DNA of 64,000 bases from an uncultured Clostridia bacterium (GTDB lineage Bacteria; Bacillota; Clostridia; Christensenellales; CAG-138): the NCBI GenBank assembly GCA_944366945.1, contig CALVWJ010000002.1, positions 125,269 to 189,268 on the forward strand, read 5' to 3'. Both the position numbers and the translations under genes were made by a program. The number at the start of each line of letters is the position of its first letter. The first letter of the stretch is position 1. The notes beneath the pieces are model-generated. The model was not told the DNA's origin and searched no databases. It saw only the letters and a list, made by a program, of their open reading frames with translations. Positions 1-9,602 of this stretch are shown here, one piece after another.

Positions 1-2018
1 GCGCAGCGTGCGGCATCTTCTGCAAGCGCAGCTTCATCATGTCCTGTAAGCACGACCCGCAGGAACAGCGCAAACGGTGGGAAGAGCGCTGCCCGGCGCA
101 TTGCGATTTCATATTGGTAGAAACCTGGATAATCATGCCGTGCCGCAAAGCCGATGACCGGATGCTCCGGCGTGTAGGTCTGCACAATCACGCGTCCAGG
201 CTTATCCGCGCGGCCTGCCCGGCCGGCCACCTGCGTCAAGAGTTGGAATGTGCGCTCCCCACTCCGGTAATCGGGGATATAAAGCATAGCGTCCGCTGCG
301 ATCACGCCAACGAGCGTTACGTTTGGAATGTCAAGCCCCTTTGCGATCATTTGCGTGCCGATAAGGACCTGCGCTTCACCGCGCGTAAAGCGGCCAAGCA
401 GCGCTTCATGCGCATTTTTTGTGCGCGTGGTATCAAGGTCCATCCGCACGGCGGAAACGCCCGGAAACTGCGCTGCAAGCTGCTCTTCCACCTGCTGCGT
501 TCCTACGCCAAACCCTTTAAGATACGGTTTTCCGCATTCCGGGCAAACCTTTGGGATGCGCGCAGTGCGCCCGCAATAATGGCATTTCATCACGCCTTCG
601 AGCTTGTGGTAGGTCATCGAAACATCGCAATCCGGGCATTTCACCACATATCCGCACCCGCGGCAGGAGACGAACGTGGAATATCCGCGCCGGTTCATAA
701 AGAGGATCGCCTGCTCCCCCGCGCTGAGGCACTGGCCGAGCGCAGCATGCAGCGGTGCGCTGAAAATGCTGTTATTCCCTGCGCGAAACTCGTTGCGCAG
801 ATCCACGATCTCCACTTGCGGCATAGGCTGGCCGTTGATGCGTTCTGGAAGCGTTAAAAGCCGGTATATGCCCTTGAGGCCGCGCCGATAGCTTGCCACA
901 GAAGGCGTTGCGCTTCCAAGCACAAGCACTGCTTGATTGAGCTTCGCGCGCTTTGCAGCGACCTCCAGCGCGCTATAGCGCGGAGCAAGTTCGGAATGAT
1001 AGGATGGCTCGTGCTCCTCATCCACCACAATAAGCTTCAACCCCGTAAGCGGCGCGAACACCGCGCTGCGCGCGCCAATGACCACATCCACTTTTCCTAG
1101 CCGGATCCGCCTCCACTCATCATACCGTTCGCCCGGTGAAAGGCGGCTGTGCAAAACGGCAACGCGCGCGCCAAAACGGCTGCGGAAGCGCTCCATGGCC
1201 TGCGGCGTGAGCGAGATCTCCGGCACGAGCACAATTGCCTTCCCGCCTTCTTGCATCACGCGGGCAACAGCCTGCAGATAAACCTCGGTCTTTCCGCTTC
1301 CCGTTACGCCATAAAGCAGGCATGTGCCTCCACCCTGTTCCACGGATTGCATGATCCCATCAAACGCGGCCTGCTGCTGCGGCGTAAACGGCAGCGCCTT
1401 CCCGGGTGTTTCCACCGCCGTACGGAACGGGCTGCGGAAGGTCTCCTGCCCTTCCTCTTCCAGAATTCCCTTTTTTAGCAGCGCCGCCACCGCGCCGGAT
1501 GCGCCGGGCACGAACGCGCAGAGATCCGCTGTGCTCATATACGTTCCCGCCTGCGCGACGAGATCCAGGACTTCCGTCTGTTTGGGCGCGCGTGAAACGC
1601 CTGTTTTCGTTAAAAGCGCTGCCTTTGCTGCCGCTAGATCTACGCCGGGCCTTAAGCGCACGGTGCGCACCGTCTTTTCTTTTACACGGCCTCCGCGCAT
1701 CTGCGCTGGAATCAAAAGGCGCAATGCATCTACAAGCAGGCAATGGTAGGCTTCCGCAATCCAGTACGAAAGAGCGATCTGTTCTTCCGTCAGCGCAGGA
1801 TAGGGTTCCATTGTGCGCAGGATTGGCTTAAGGGCAAGCTGTTCCACATCCGTTTCCGATGATATTGCCAGAACGAAGCCTTCCGTTTTCCGGTTCCCCG
1901 CGCCAAACGGCACGAGCACCCGGTGGCCCGGCTGCACGGCGATGCCTTCCGGTATTTCATAGGTGAACAGCCTGTCCACATTCGCATGGGCAATATCGAT
2001 GATAACGCGCGCGTACAT
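1..2018 (-). CDS. priA: PriA primosomal helicase (3' end cut by window edge)
   Basis: Replication restart helicase that reloads the replisome at stalled forks. About 672 codons are present and the C-terminus runs off base 1; family members have roughly 730-800 residues, so perhaps 60 or more residues are missing. Seen in the translation: an N-terminal 3'-end-binding-like domain beginning MYARVIIDIA, a Walker A GVTGSGKT, a DEEH Walker B box, and the paired CxxC zinc motifs (CRGCG, CPDC, CHYC, CPEC) that are diagnostic for PriA. The start is the ATG at 2018, with AGGAGG about 7 nt upstream. An extended -10 (TGCTATAAT) lies about 35 bp upstream. Identification is firm. Confidence 0.96.
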   Translation of the reverse strand, partial: MYARVIIDIAHANVDRLFTYEIPEGIAVQPGHRVLVPFGAGNRKTEGFVLAISSETDVEQLALKPILRTMEPYPALTEEQIALSYWIAEAYHCLLVDALRLLIPAQMRGGRVKEKTVRTVRLRPGVDLAAAKAALLTKTGVSRAPKQTEVLDLVAQAGTYMSTADLCAFVPGASGAVAALLKKGILEEEGQETFRSPFRTAVETPGKALPFTPQQQAAFDGIMQSVEQGGGTCLLYGVTGSGKTEVYLQAVARVMQEGGKAIVLVPEISLTPQAMERFRSRFGARVAVLHSRLSPGERYDEWRRIRLGKVDVVIGARSAVFAPLTGLKLIVVDEEHEPSYHSELAPRYSALEVAAKRAKLNQAVLVLGSATPSVASYRRGLKGIYRLLTLPERINGQPMPQVEIVDLRNEFRAGNNSIFSAPLHAALGQCLSAGEQAILFMNRRGYSTFVSCRGCGYVVKCPDCDVSMTYHKLEGVMKCHYCGRTARIPKVCPECGKPYLKGFGVGTQQVEEQLAAQFPGVSAVRMDLDTTRTKNAHEALLGRFTRGEAQVLIGTQMIAKGLDIPNVTLVGVIAADAMLYIPDYRSGERTFQLLTQVAGRAGRADKPGRVIVQTYTPEHPVIGFAARHDYPGFYQYEIAMRRAALFPPFALFLRVVLTGHDEAALAEDAARC

Positions 2019-2052
2019 GCTGTTCCTCCTAACTTCCATAAATCTTCAATTT

Positions 2053-2061
2053 ATTATAGCA
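2053..2061 (-). promoter_or_regulatory. Extended -10 promoter of priA
   Basis: Minus-strand TGC followed by a perfect TATAAT. The -35 region is poor (TTTTGT at 17 nt spacing), as is usual for extended -10 promoters. It is followed by a short leader, AGGAGG and the priA ATG. Confidence 0.6.
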
Positions 2062-2154
2062 TATGCATGGATGCAACAAAAGAGGGCCATGCCGAGGCCT
2101 CATCATGCAAAAAGCAAGCGGTTTTCCTTTTACGCGCCGTTCTCTCCATTCTGC

Positions 2155-2185
2155 AAAAAGCCCTCTGCCATTTCTGGCAGAGGGC
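2155..2185 (-). terminator. Rho-independent terminator after the beta-CASP gene
   Basis: An 11-bp stem (GCCCTCTGCCA pairing with TGGCAGAGGGC, loop TTTC) at 2160-2185, followed on the minus strand by TTTTT. It sits 27 bp beyond the stop of the metallo-beta-lactamase gene and before the priA promoter. Confidence 0.85.
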
Positions 2186-2211
2186 ATGCGTTTGAACACA
2201 CGGTATTTGCT

Positions 2212-3846
2212 TTACCTGCGCTTGAGGATGCGCTCCCACTTGTCCACAAGGGTCCGCACGTCCTCTTCCATGATCTCGGCGCGCAGCGCGGCAGAAGCGT
2301 CTGCTTTCCAATCCGTGCTGTCCAGGAGGGCCCGTAGGCGCTCGACTTGCGTGCGCAGGTTCTGCGCATAGCGCAGCTCGGCAAGCTCCTCTGCGGCAGC
2401 AGGCGCAACTGCGGTTTCCGGCGTTTTGGCCACGCCGCCCGGAAGCAGCGTAAACTCTTCAAGAAGCGCAGGAACCTCAACATTATAGCCGAGCGCATGC
2501 ACCGCGCTTGAAAAGCTATCCAGCACTTCCGCCTCACCATGCACAAAGAACGTGCAAATGGGCTTATTGCCAATACCCTCAATCCATTCGATCAGCTCAT
2601 CGCGCCCGGCATGGCCGGAAAAGCCTTCAATGCGCTCAATCGCAGCGTTTACACGCACATCTTCACCGAAAAGGCGCACCTTTTTCACGCCATCGAGCAA
2701 GATGCGGCCCAGCGTGCCTTCTGCCTGGTATCCTGCAAACACGATTGTGGAATCCGCACGGTACAGGTTATGCTTAAGATGGTGGCGAATGCGGCCTGCA
2801 TCGCACATGCCGGAAGAGGAAATGATGATGTTGCAGCCAGGCTGCGTGTTGATGAGCTTGCTTTCATCCGCAGTCACCGCAACGCGCAGCGTTGGAAAAT
2901 CAAACGGCGAACCGGATTTTGCCATCTCGCGCGCTTCTTCATCGTAATACCCTTCCGCGCATTTTTCATAGATCTTTGTTGCGTTAATGCCAAGCGGGCT
3001 GTCGATATAAACGGGCACATTTTCCAGGCCTGGCACGGCGTTTTTCATCAGAAGGCGTTTAATATAATAAAGGAGTTCCTGCGTCCTTCCAACCGCAAAG
3101 GATGGGATCACGATGTTGCCACCGCGGGCGATACCCATCTTGAGCACAGAAATCAAATGTGCTTCTTTGGCCTCCGCAGTAGATTCTTGATGGTTGCGGT
3201 CGCCGTAGGTGCCTTCGATGACGAGGTAATCCGCGCCTTTCACCTGCTGCGGATCGCAGATGATCGGGCGTTCCTCGCGTCCGATATCCCCGGAAAAGAC
3301 GATCTTCGTAGTCTTCCCATCTTCTTCCACCCACACCTCGATGGAAGCGGACCCCAAAAGATGCCCAATATCGTTAAAGCGCGCCGTAATACCGGGAGCT
3401 ATTGTAACGATCTTCCCATAGGATGTGGAAACAAATTGCTTGAGAGCGTTCTGCGCATCCTGCACAGTATAAAGCGGCTCTGCAGGTGCCTTGCCTGCAC
3501 GGAGATTTTTGCGAGTTTGATATTCGGCTTCCTGTTCCTGGATGTGGCCGCTATCCGGCAGCATAATGCTGGAGAGCTGCGTCGTAGCTTCGGTTGCAAT
3601 CACGTTCCCCGTAAAGCCCTGCTTAACGAGCAGCGGGATTAAGCCCGCATGGTCAATGTGCGCATGGGTTAAAAGGACAGTGTCAATCTCCGCCGGGCTA
3701 AATGGAAATTTGTCCTCCCCAAATTCCGTCTTTTTATCTGCCCCCTGGCGCATGCCGCAATCGATTAGGATCTTCTTGCCGTTTGCGCTGAGCATATGGC
3801 AGGAACCCGTTACGCTGCGCGCTGCGCCGCAAAACCGTAGTTTCAT
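2212..3846 (-). CDS. MBL-fold/beta-CASP RNA-processing exonuclease
   Basis: A 544-residue metallo-beta-lactamase of the beta-CASP/RMMBL (CPSF73/Ysh1-like) family, predicted to cut or degrade RNA in the cytoplasm with two metal ions. The translation begins MKLRFCGAARSVTGSCH, a typical start for this family, and shows THAHIDH (HxHxDH), SGDIG, a central beta-CASP domain and FSGHA with FVHGE near the C-terminus. A further ~100 residues form a charged, probably helical tail. The start at 3846 is preferred over the upstream in-frame ATG (3927), because that one lies at the promoter -35 while 3846 has GAAAGGGAAA upstream. It is single-cistron with its own promoter and terminator. RNA is the likely substrate from the family, not shown here. 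Confidence 0.9.
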   Translation of the reverse strand: MKLRFCGAARSVTGSCHMLSANGKKILIDCGMRQGADKKTEFGEDKFPFSPAEIDTVLLTHAHIDHAGLIPLLVKQGFTGNVIATEATTQLSSIMLPDSGHIQEQEAEYQTRKNLRAGKAPAEPLYTVQDAQNALKQFVSTSYGKIVTIAPGITARFNDIGHLLGSASIEVWVEEDGKTTKIVFSGDIGREERPIICDPQQVKGADYLVIEGTYGDRNHQESTAEAKEAHLISVLKMGIARGGNIVIPSFAVGRTQELLYYIKRLLMKNAVPGLENVPVYIDSPLGINATKIYEKCAEGYYDEEAREMAKSGSPFDFPTLRVAVTADESKLINTQPGCNIIISSSGMCDAGRIRHHLKHNLYRADSTIVFAGYQAEGTLGRILLDGVKKVRLFGEDVRVNAAIERIEGFSGHAGRDELIEWIEGIGNKPICTFFVHGEAEVLDSFSSAVHALGYNVEVPALLEEFTLLPGGVAKTPETAVAPAAAEELAELRYAQNLRTQVERLRALLDSTDWKADASAALRAEIMEEDVRTLVDKWERILKRR

Positions 3847-3898
3847 AGCATTTCCCTTTCTTAATTTAAGCGTTCTATAAACTGCTTTTAACTTTTTT

Positions 3899-3927
3899 AT
3901 TATACGCCATCTCCGCAAAATGAACAA
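3899..3927 (-). promoter_or_regulatory. Sigma-A-type promoter of the beta-CASP gene
   Basis: Minus-strand TTGTTC, 17-nt spacer, TATAAT. It lies about 50 bp upstream of the chosen start at 3846 and argues against the longer reading frame. Confidence 0.7.
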
Positions 3928-4128
3928 GCGGCGTCAGTCCATATCCGGCTTCCCAAAAGTGAAATTTATGGAAAGAAGCCCTGGCATTTCTGCGATCGAA
4001 TGCATGCCCTCCCAGTTTTTTACGCAGGCGCAAACCGTGTGCTCCATTCACTTCCGCTTCTCTGCACCCCTAAATTGGCACTTTGATCAGCGGCTTGCTT
4101 GACTCAACACCTATGTGTGCCCGAATGC
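3928..4128. other. Intergenic region without recognisable gene
   Basis: The full gap between the beta-CASP start (3846) and the SEC-C stop (4170) is 323 bp. Apart from the promoter at 3899-3927 and the terminator at 4129-4160 I see no gene, repeat or RNA. The short reading frames here lack a ribosome-binding site and family resemblance. Confidence 0.6.
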
Positions 4129-4160
4129 AAAAGCGTGCCGCGGGAATTCCCGCAGCACGC
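4129..4160 (-). terminator. Terminator of the glmU-to-SEC-C operon
   Basis: A 12-bp stem with one mismatch (GCGTGCTGCGGG / CCCGCGGCACGC, loop AATT) followed by TTTT on the minus strand. It lies directly beyond the SEC-C stop at 4170 and closes the long minus-strand operon. Confidence 0.8.
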
Positions 4161-4169
4161 AAAGCTTTT

Positions 4170-4673
4170 TTATTGATCTTTACCGCAGCACTTCTTGTAT
4201 TTCTTGCCGCTGCCACAGGGGCAGGGGTCGTTGCGGCCAATATTCTTTTCTTTTACAAATACCTTGGAAGCACGAAATTCCTTGGTAATCTCATGGCGCT
4301 TTTCCTCGGAGAGCACAGCGTCCCACTCCTTTAAATGATAGAGCCAATCTGCCTTTGCATCGAGCATGTTAAAATAGAGCTTTTCGAAATCAACATCCAG
4401 CGTAAGCGCTGTATCGCTCGCAAGGCTTTCCAGATCGAGTTCCTGTTTTAGGCTCGTGTTGATACCATCCAGGAAGCCAAGAAAGGTAACTGCATCCATG
4501 CCAAAGGTTTCTGCAAGCGCACTCAGTTCGCCCGAAAACGCTTTTTCATGGTTGGCAAGAATCTTTTTGTAGTTTTCCGTTTCGAGATCAAAATAATCGT
4601 TCCAAAACTTTTGCTGCTCGTGTGGCGTGCGCTGCGCATCGGCCCGCTCACGCCAATCCGTATAAAGGCTCAT
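4170..4673 (-). CDS. SEC-C motif protein
   Basis: A 167-residue protein ending in the SEC-C zinc-binding signature ([16 protein letters not shown]), the motif found at the C-terminus of SecA and of many small bacterial proteins. The N-terminal ~135 residues are mostly helical, acidic and unassigned. The start at 4673 (MSLYTDW) is chosen because GGGGAG lies 6 nt upstream; the in-frame ATG at 4688 has no such site. It is the last gene of the operon, 74 bp after icd. The motif binds zinc and often mediates contacts with SecB or ribosomal partners; no specific role can be given here. Confidence 0.8.
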   Translation of the reverse strand: MSLYTDWRERADAQRTPHEQQKFWNDYFDLETENYKKILANHEKAFSGELSALAETFGMDAVTFLGFLDGINTSLKQELDLESLASDTALTLDVDFEKLYFNMLDAKADWLYHLKEWDAVLSEEKRHEITKEFRASKVFVKEKNIGRNDPCPCGSGKKYKKCCGKDQ

Positions 4674-4747
4674 TCGTATCTCCCCCATGATCGGGCGGGC
4701 GGCAAATGCCGCCCGCCGCAGTAATTTCTTCTCTTATGGTACTGGAT

Positions 4748-5959
4748 TTACAGCGCCGCGTCAAGATATTCCTTAACTTTGAGGATAAAGCCTTCGGTGG
4801 AAAGAACGGTTTTATTCTCCATATCGGCAAGGAGCGCAAGGTCCTTGGTCATGAACCCATCCTCAATGCACTTCAAGGAAGCCTGCTCCAGCTTCTCGCC
4901 AAAGGCTACGAGTTCGGGAATATTGTCCATCTCGCCGCGCTTTTTGAGCGCGCCCGTCCACGCGAAGAGGGTCGCCATGGAGTTGGTGGAAGTGGATTCG
5001 CCTTCCAAGTGCTTATAATAGTGGCGGGTCACGGTGCCGTGCGCAGCCTCATATTCGTAATTGCCATCCGGAGAAACCAGCACGCTCGTCATCATAGCGA
5101 GGGAACCGAATGCGGTTGCCACCATGTCGCTCATAACGTCGCCATCATAGTTCTTGCAGGCCCAGATGAAGCCGCCTTCGGAGCGGATCACGCGCGCCAC
5201 AGCATCATCGATCAGCGTGTAGAAGTAGGTGATGCCCGCCTGTTCAAACTTCGCCTTATACTCGGCATCGTAGATTTCCTGGAAGATATCTTTGAAGGTG
5301 TGGTCATACTTCTTGGAGATGGTATCCTTGGCTGAGAACCAGAGATCCTGCTTGGTTGCGAGCGCATAGTTAAAGCAGGCGCGCGCGAAGCTCTGGATGG
5401 AATCATCCTTGTTATAGGTGCCCATCAGCACGCCAGGGCACTTAAATTCGAACACAGTCTCATGGAAAAGCTCTTTGCCATCCGCATCCTTGAAAAGGAT
5501 CTCCGCAGTGCCCGGGCCGGGGACGCGGTATTCCGTGCACTTATAGATGTCGCCATAAGCGTGACGGGCGATGGTGATGGGCTTTACCCAGCTGCGCACG
5601 GAGGGTTTCAAGCAGGGCAGCGTAATGGGCGTGCGGAACACGGTGCCATCCAGGATTGCGCGGATGGTGCCGTTCGGGCTCTTATACATCTTTTTGAGGT
5701 TATACTCGGTTACGCGCTGCGCATTTGGCGTGATCGTTGCGCACTTCACGCCCACGCCGTATTTTTTGACGGCCTCGGCAGCCTGCACGGTAATCTGGTC
5801 ATCCGTCTCATCACGGGAAGGAAGGCCGAGGTCGTAATACTCGGTTTTTAGGTCAATATAGGGCGTCAGAAGATGATCCTTGATCATCTTCCAGATGATG
5901 CGGGTCATTTCGTCGCCATCCATCTCTACGAGGGGGGTACGCATCTGAATCTTGCTCAT
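4748..5959 (-). CDS. icd: NADP-dependent isocitrate dehydrogenase
   Basis: Oxidatively decarboxylates isocitrate to 2-oxoglutarate in the cytoplasm, making NADPH and the carbon skeleton for glutamate. The 403-residue length and sequence match the eukaryote-like IDH subfamily rather than the ~416-residue E. coli type. The substrate loop [16 protein letters not shown], the metal-binding YDGDVMSD aspartates and the NADP loop [11 protein letters not shown] are visible. AAAGGAG precedes the ATG at 5959. It lies 21 bp downstream of ddl, inside a cell-wall operon, which is an odd place for a TCA-cycle gene and probably reflects shared transcription only. Confidence 0.93.
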   Translation of the reverse strand: MSKIQMRTPLVEMDGDEMTRIIWKMIKDHLLTPYIDLKTEYYDLGLPSRDETDDQITVQAAEAVKKYGVGVKCATITPNAQRVTEYNLKKMYKSPNGTIRAILDGTVFRTPITLPCLKPSVRSWVKPITIARHAYGDIYKCTEYRVPGPGTAEILFKDADGKELFHETVFEFKCPGVLMGTYNKDDSIQSFARACFNYALATKQDLWFSAKDTISKKYDHTFKDIFQEIYDAEYKAKFEQAGITYFYTLIDDAVARVIRSEGGFIWACKNYDGDVMSDMVATAFGSLAMMTSVLVSPDGNYEYEAAHGTVTRHYYKHLEGESTSTNSMATLFAWTGALKKRGEMDNIPELVAFGEKLEQASLKCIEDGFMTKDLALLADMENKTVLSTEGFILKVKEYLDAAL

Positions 5960-5980
5960 TGCTGCTCTGCTCTCCTTTGT

Positions 5981-7153
5981 TTATTTCTTGATTGATTTTG
6001 TGCCGTTCATCATCTTTGTCAAGATCTCGGAATCATATGCAAACGTGGATTCGTTCTTCTGCACCAGTGCTTCATGCGCATATTCAACGAGTTGGTCCAC
6101 AAGTTGCCGGAAGGAAATGCCCATTGGCTCGAAAAGATAGAACGCAAACGAACCCGGGATGGTGTTGATCTCGCAAACATAGAGTGCATCTGTTTGGGGA
6201 TCAATCATGTAATCGACACGCACGACGCCCTTGCACTCGAGCATCTTAAAGATTTCCACGGTATAGTCCTGGATCTGCCTGGTCATGGCATCGGGAATCG
6301 GCGCAGGAATCTTCCTGGCCAGGTTTTCCATGCCCTTTCCGCCACCGCGCATATATTTTTGATCGAAGCTCAAAAACGCTTCCCATGAAACCGGCTGCTC
6401 GCACAACGAAGGGGTCGCCTTGCCGCCAAACCCCAAGCAGGCACAGTTGATCTCAACCGGTTTTTCCAGCCCTTTTTCAATCAAGATGCGCCGGTCGTAA
6501 GCGCAGGCAATAGCCATTGCCTGCTCAAACGAAGCGCGATCCACCGCGCGGCTGATGCCAATGGAAGAGCCGAGATTTGCCGGTTTCACATAAACCGGGT
6601 AACCGAGCGCCTCCGCCCGAGCTGTCACCGCAGCGGGATCCTCCTGCCATTCGCTGCGGTGGCAGAAGGTGCTTGCAAGCACGGGGAGCCCCATGCTCTG
6701 AAACACGGCCTTCATGATAATCTTATCCATGCCGACGGCAGAGCCTGTCACGCCGCAGCTCGTATAAGGGATGTTTGCAAGCTCCAGCAGCCCTTGCACA
6801 GTGCCATCCTCGCCATGCATGCCATGCAGCGCAAGCAGTGCGCAATCGATCGCAGCAACTTTCTGCGATTTTCCTCCAAATAGGCCGCCCTGCCCGAGCG
6901 TATAAAGGCCGCCCATACCCGGCACGGGGGGCAGGATCACGCGAGTGATCCCCTTCGCTTCCGGGTTAAAATCCCGGTAAGTTTCCACTTTGCGCAGCGG
7001 TTCGCCCGTAAACCATTCTCCCTTGCGGGAAATATATACCGGGAAAGCATTGTATTTATTCTTATCCGCGTTCTCCAAAACCTGCAGGCCGGAAATGATG
7101 GAAACATCGTGCTCCGCCGCACGGCTGCCAAAAATCACAGCAAGGTTCTGCAT
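5981..7153 (-). CDS. ddl: D-alanine--D-alanine ligase
   Basis: ATP-grasp ligase making D-Ala-D-Ala for the peptidoglycan stem peptide. The 390 residues begin MQNLAVIFGSRAAEHDVS, with the family motif GxRxxEHDVSxxSG. The ATP-grasp lid (KPANLGSSIGISR), an omega-loop FDQKY consistent with D-Ala rather than D-Lac or D-Ser as second substrate, and the metal-binding EINTIPG close to the C-terminus are visible. The start at 7153 has AAGGGAG 10 nt upstream; the longer frame runs back into murF and is rejected. It follows murF by 19 bp, consistent with the next step in the pathway. It is slightly longer than most Ddl (~310-370 residues). Confidence 0.92.
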   Translation of the reverse strand: MQNLAVIFGSRAAEHDVSIISGLQVLENADKNKYNAFPVYISRKGEWFTGEPLRKVETYRDFNPEAKGITRVILPPVPGMGGLYTLGQGGLFGGKSQKVAAIDCALLALHGMHGEDGTVQGLLELANIPYTSCGVTGSAVGMDKIIMKAVFQSMGLPVLASTFCHRSEWQEDPAAVTARAEALGYPVYVKPANLGSSIGISRAVDRASFEQAMAIACAYDRRILIEKGLEKPVEINCACLGFGGKATPSLCEQPVSWEAFLSFDQKYMRGGGKGMENLARKIPAPIPDAMTRQIQDYTVEIFKMLECKGVVRVDYMIDPQTDALYVCEINTIPGSFAFYLFEPMGISFRQLVDQLVEYAHEALVQKNESTFAYDSEILTKMMNGTKSIKK

Positions 7154-7172
7154 CGCTTTCTTTCTCCCTTCT

Positions 7173-8816
7173 TCATTCACGATAATTGTCCGGCAGGTCG
7201 TTTTCAAACAGCACCACCGCGCCAGGCTCCGTATAAGCGGGGAGCTTCTCGGTTGCCTCTGCAAGCGATGTGGCGCGCACAATGCAGCTTTCTGGGAAGC
7301 CTGCCTCCCGCAAGCCTTCGCAGATGGGGTCGGCATGCCCTTTCCCAATCACGATTGCAATATCCACACACTGCGCCATATGCCGGCCGAATGCCTTATT
7401 AAGCTCCGCCTCTTCTGCGCCCAGCTCCACCATGCCGGGCGTAACGCAGATGCGCCTGCCTGCAAAGGAGGCTAGCACGTTGAGCGCCTCGCGCGACCCA
7501 ACAGGGTTTGCATTGAACGCATCATCGATTACCGTTACCGCCCCTTGAATCAGCTGGAGGCGATGCTCTACAGGTTCAACTTTTGCGATCCCTTCTGCAA
7601 TCTCGGGAAGCGTAAGCCCCAACCGGTAAGCGCAGGCAGCAGCCCCGGTTAAATTCACAATATTATGCCGCCCCAAAAGCTTCGTTTTGCATTGCACGAC
7701 TTCCCCATCCGCTGCGCGGAGCGTAAACGTGCTTCCTTCCGGCCCAACCGCAATTTCCTCGGCCGCCAGGAAGAGGCCCTCTCCCTGCGTTCCAAACAGA
7801 TATTTCTCCGGGAGTGCGCACCGGTTATACAGCGCCCGGCAGTTTTCATCGTCGCCGTTGAAAAAGCAGCAGCCATCCGGCCCGAGGCCCTCCATCAATT
7901 CGCCCTTGGTGGCAATCACGCCTTCGAGCGAACCAAAGGTTTCAAGGTGCTGTTTCCCAATCGCCGTGATGATGCCGAATTTCGGCTGAACCAGGCGGCA
8001 CAGTTCCCGAATATCGCCGCGATAGCGGGCGCCCATTTCCGCGATGAAGATTTCATGTTCATCAGAAAGTTGTTCACGGATTACCCGTGTAACACCCATG
8101 GGCGTGTTGAAACTGCCCGGAGTGAAAAGCACGTTGTGCTTTTGGGCGAGGATGGTGCCGAGCGCATATTTGGTCCCCGTTTTTCCGAAGCTTCCGGTGA
8201 TGCCGATCTTCGTTACATCCGCCCGGGCAGCAAGTTTTTTCTTTGCGTCGTTAAAATACCAACGCTTTATAGCCGCTTCCAGCGGGTAGGTCACGCCGTA
8301 AGCCAAGAACACGAACAACGGCAGCAGCAAGCCTGGCAAATAGCGCACGAGGTTCTGGAGCAAAAACGTGCCCCACTGCATCGCGCCTGTATCAACGCGC
8401 ACGATGAAAAAGGAACTCCCCGCAACCAGCGCCCCCAGCACAAATTCCGCTGCAAGCAACCGCTTCACGCGCCCGGTAAAGGCAAGAGGTTTGATCTGCT
8501 CACGCCGTTTATAGCCAAGAAACAGGAGCAACTGCAAAATAAGATAGACGGCATCCGCTCCGATATAGCACACCTGCGCCAATACATACGACGTATTAAA
8601 AAGCATCGCATAGCTGCACCGCAAAAGGAGCGCCGCCGCGCCCACAAGCAGATAGGGCATAACATCCGAAGCGAAATGCCGGCCAAGCCACTTTAGATAC
8701 ATCCTGCCCTGGTAGCTCTCCAATTGCAGCATATGCACAAGCGGGAGCGATGCGAGCACCAGCGCGCAGGCCGCGGCGGCAAGATATGCCCAGTTTGAAA
8801 TCACATTCCAATCCAA
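7173..8816 (-). CDS. murF: MurF-type Mur ligase with N-terminal membrane domain
   Basis: ATP-dependent ligase of the Mur family, most likely adding D-Ala-D-Ala to UDP-MurNAc-tripeptide. The 547 residues split into about five hydrophobic segments (roughly 8-30, 52-72, 78-100, 120-140, 158-178) and a Mur ligase body with P-loop GSFGKTGTK at 208, followed by middle- and C-terminal-domain features (EMGARYRGDI, GRHNIVN, DDAFNANP). Soluble MurF enzymes are ~450 residues and lack the membrane part. The start is TTG at 8816, with GAGG overlapping the upstream stop, so translation is probably coupled to the hydrolase gene. The direct neighbour ddl supports MurF over another Mur ligase, but the substrate is inferred. 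Confidence 0.85.
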   Translation of the reverse strand: MDWNVISNWAYLAAAACALVLASLPLVHMLQLESYQGRMYLKWLGRHFASDVMPYLLVGAAALLLRCSYAMLFNTSYVLAQVCYIGADAVYLILQLLLFLGYKRREQIKPLAFTGRVKRLLAAEFVLGALVAGSSFFIVRVDTGAMQWGTFLLQNLVRYLPGLLLPLFVFLAYGVTYPLEAAIKRWYFNDAKKKLAARADVTKIGITGSFGKTGTKYALGTILAQKHNVLFTPGSFNTPMGVTRVIREQLSDEHEIFIAEMGARYRGDIRELCRLVQPKFGIITAIGKQHLETFGSLEGVIATKGELMEGLGPDGCCFFNGDDENCRALYNRCALPEKYLFGTQGEGLFLAAEEIAVGPEGSTFTLRAADGEVVQCKTKLLGRHNIVNLTGAAACAYRLGLTLPEIAEGIAKVEPVEHRLQLIQGAVTVIDDAFNANPVGSREALNVLASFAGRRICVTPGMVELGAEEAELNKAFGRHMAQCVDIAIVIGKGHADPICEGLREAGFPESCIVRATSLAEATEKLPAYTEPGAVVLFENDLPDNYRE

Positions 8817-8825
8817 TTCGTCACC

Positions 8826-9599
8826 TCAAGCGAAAAACGCTTTCATCACAGCGCAAAACTGCGCGTATTTCTCAGCATAGGAAAAATGTCCGGCTCCTTC
8901 GAGCACTGCAAGCCCCGCTCTCTTGATGCGCCGCTCCATCAGTTTGGCATCGGAAAGCGGCGTTGCAGTATCCCGGTCGCCCCAAACGAGCAGCGTCTCG
9001 TTTTCAATGCGCCCAAGCCGCCCTGTTAAGTCGAGATTGACAACGCGGGAAAACGTTGCGCGCATCACATCGCTGCGAAGCGCGCGATAATCTGCGCTAC
9101 CGGCCTTTTTCTGCTTTTCGCTGAAATGGAGCAGCCGGTCGATCCATGCAAAGCGCGCGAGCCGTTTCGCAAGCTTATAGGAATATGTGCGCAAATAATA
9201 GCCAACCGTCCGTTTTGGGCGAATGCCCGCCGCGTCCACCAGCACAAGCCGGCGGAACAGTTTTGGATCCTCGGAAGCAAGCAAAATCGTAACCCTGCCC
9301 CCAAAGGAATGGCAGATCAGATCGCACCCACGAAGTCCTTGCGCTTCCATAAACTTGCGCGTAAGCGCCGCATATTCCGGCACGCCCCATGGTTCCGGCG
9401 GCTCCGGGGTTTCCCCAAATCCGGGGAAATCCAGGGCAATGGCCGCCCGCCCCAATCCTGCCATGCAATTCATAATCGGGCGCACCGCTTCAATGTCGGC
9501 CCCCCAACCATGCAGGATGAGCACCGGCTCCCCCTCTCCTATGCGATCATAATGGAGCTTTATGCCGTCGATTTCACAATACAATGCGTTCTGCTCCAT
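8826..9599 (-). CDS. Alpha/beta hydrolase
   Basis: A 257-residue alpha/beta-hydrolase-fold protein. The oxyanion segment LHGWG, nucleophile elbow CHSFGG (Ser98), acid in WGDRDTATP and histidine in GAGHFSY form a complete catalytic triad. There is no signal peptide, so it is probably cytoplasmic. It sits 3 bp after the GlmU-like gene, and its stop codon overlaps the murF ribosome-binding site. Hydrolases of this type are often found in front of the membrane-anchored murF in Clostridia, but the substrate is unknown. Position suggests a cell-envelope role (inference). Confidence 0.85.
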   Translation of the reverse strand: MEQNALYCEIDGIKLHYDRIGEGEPVLILHGWGADIEAVRPIMNCMAGLGRAAIALDFPGFGETPEPPEPWGVPEYAALTRKFMEAQGLRGCDLICHSFGGRVTILLASEDPKLFRRLVLVDAAGIRPKRTVGYYLRTYSYKLAKRLARFAWIDRLLHFSEKQKKAGSADYRALRSDVMRATFSRVVNLDLTGRLGRIENETLLVWGDRDTATPLSDAKLMERRIKRAGLAVLEGAGHFSYAEKYAQFCAVMKAFFA

Positions 9600-9602
9600 T
9601 TC

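Noticed and set aside
2539..3642. 367-codon plus-strand open frame
   Set aside because: Antisense to the beta-CASP nuclease gene, which has a full set of motifs.
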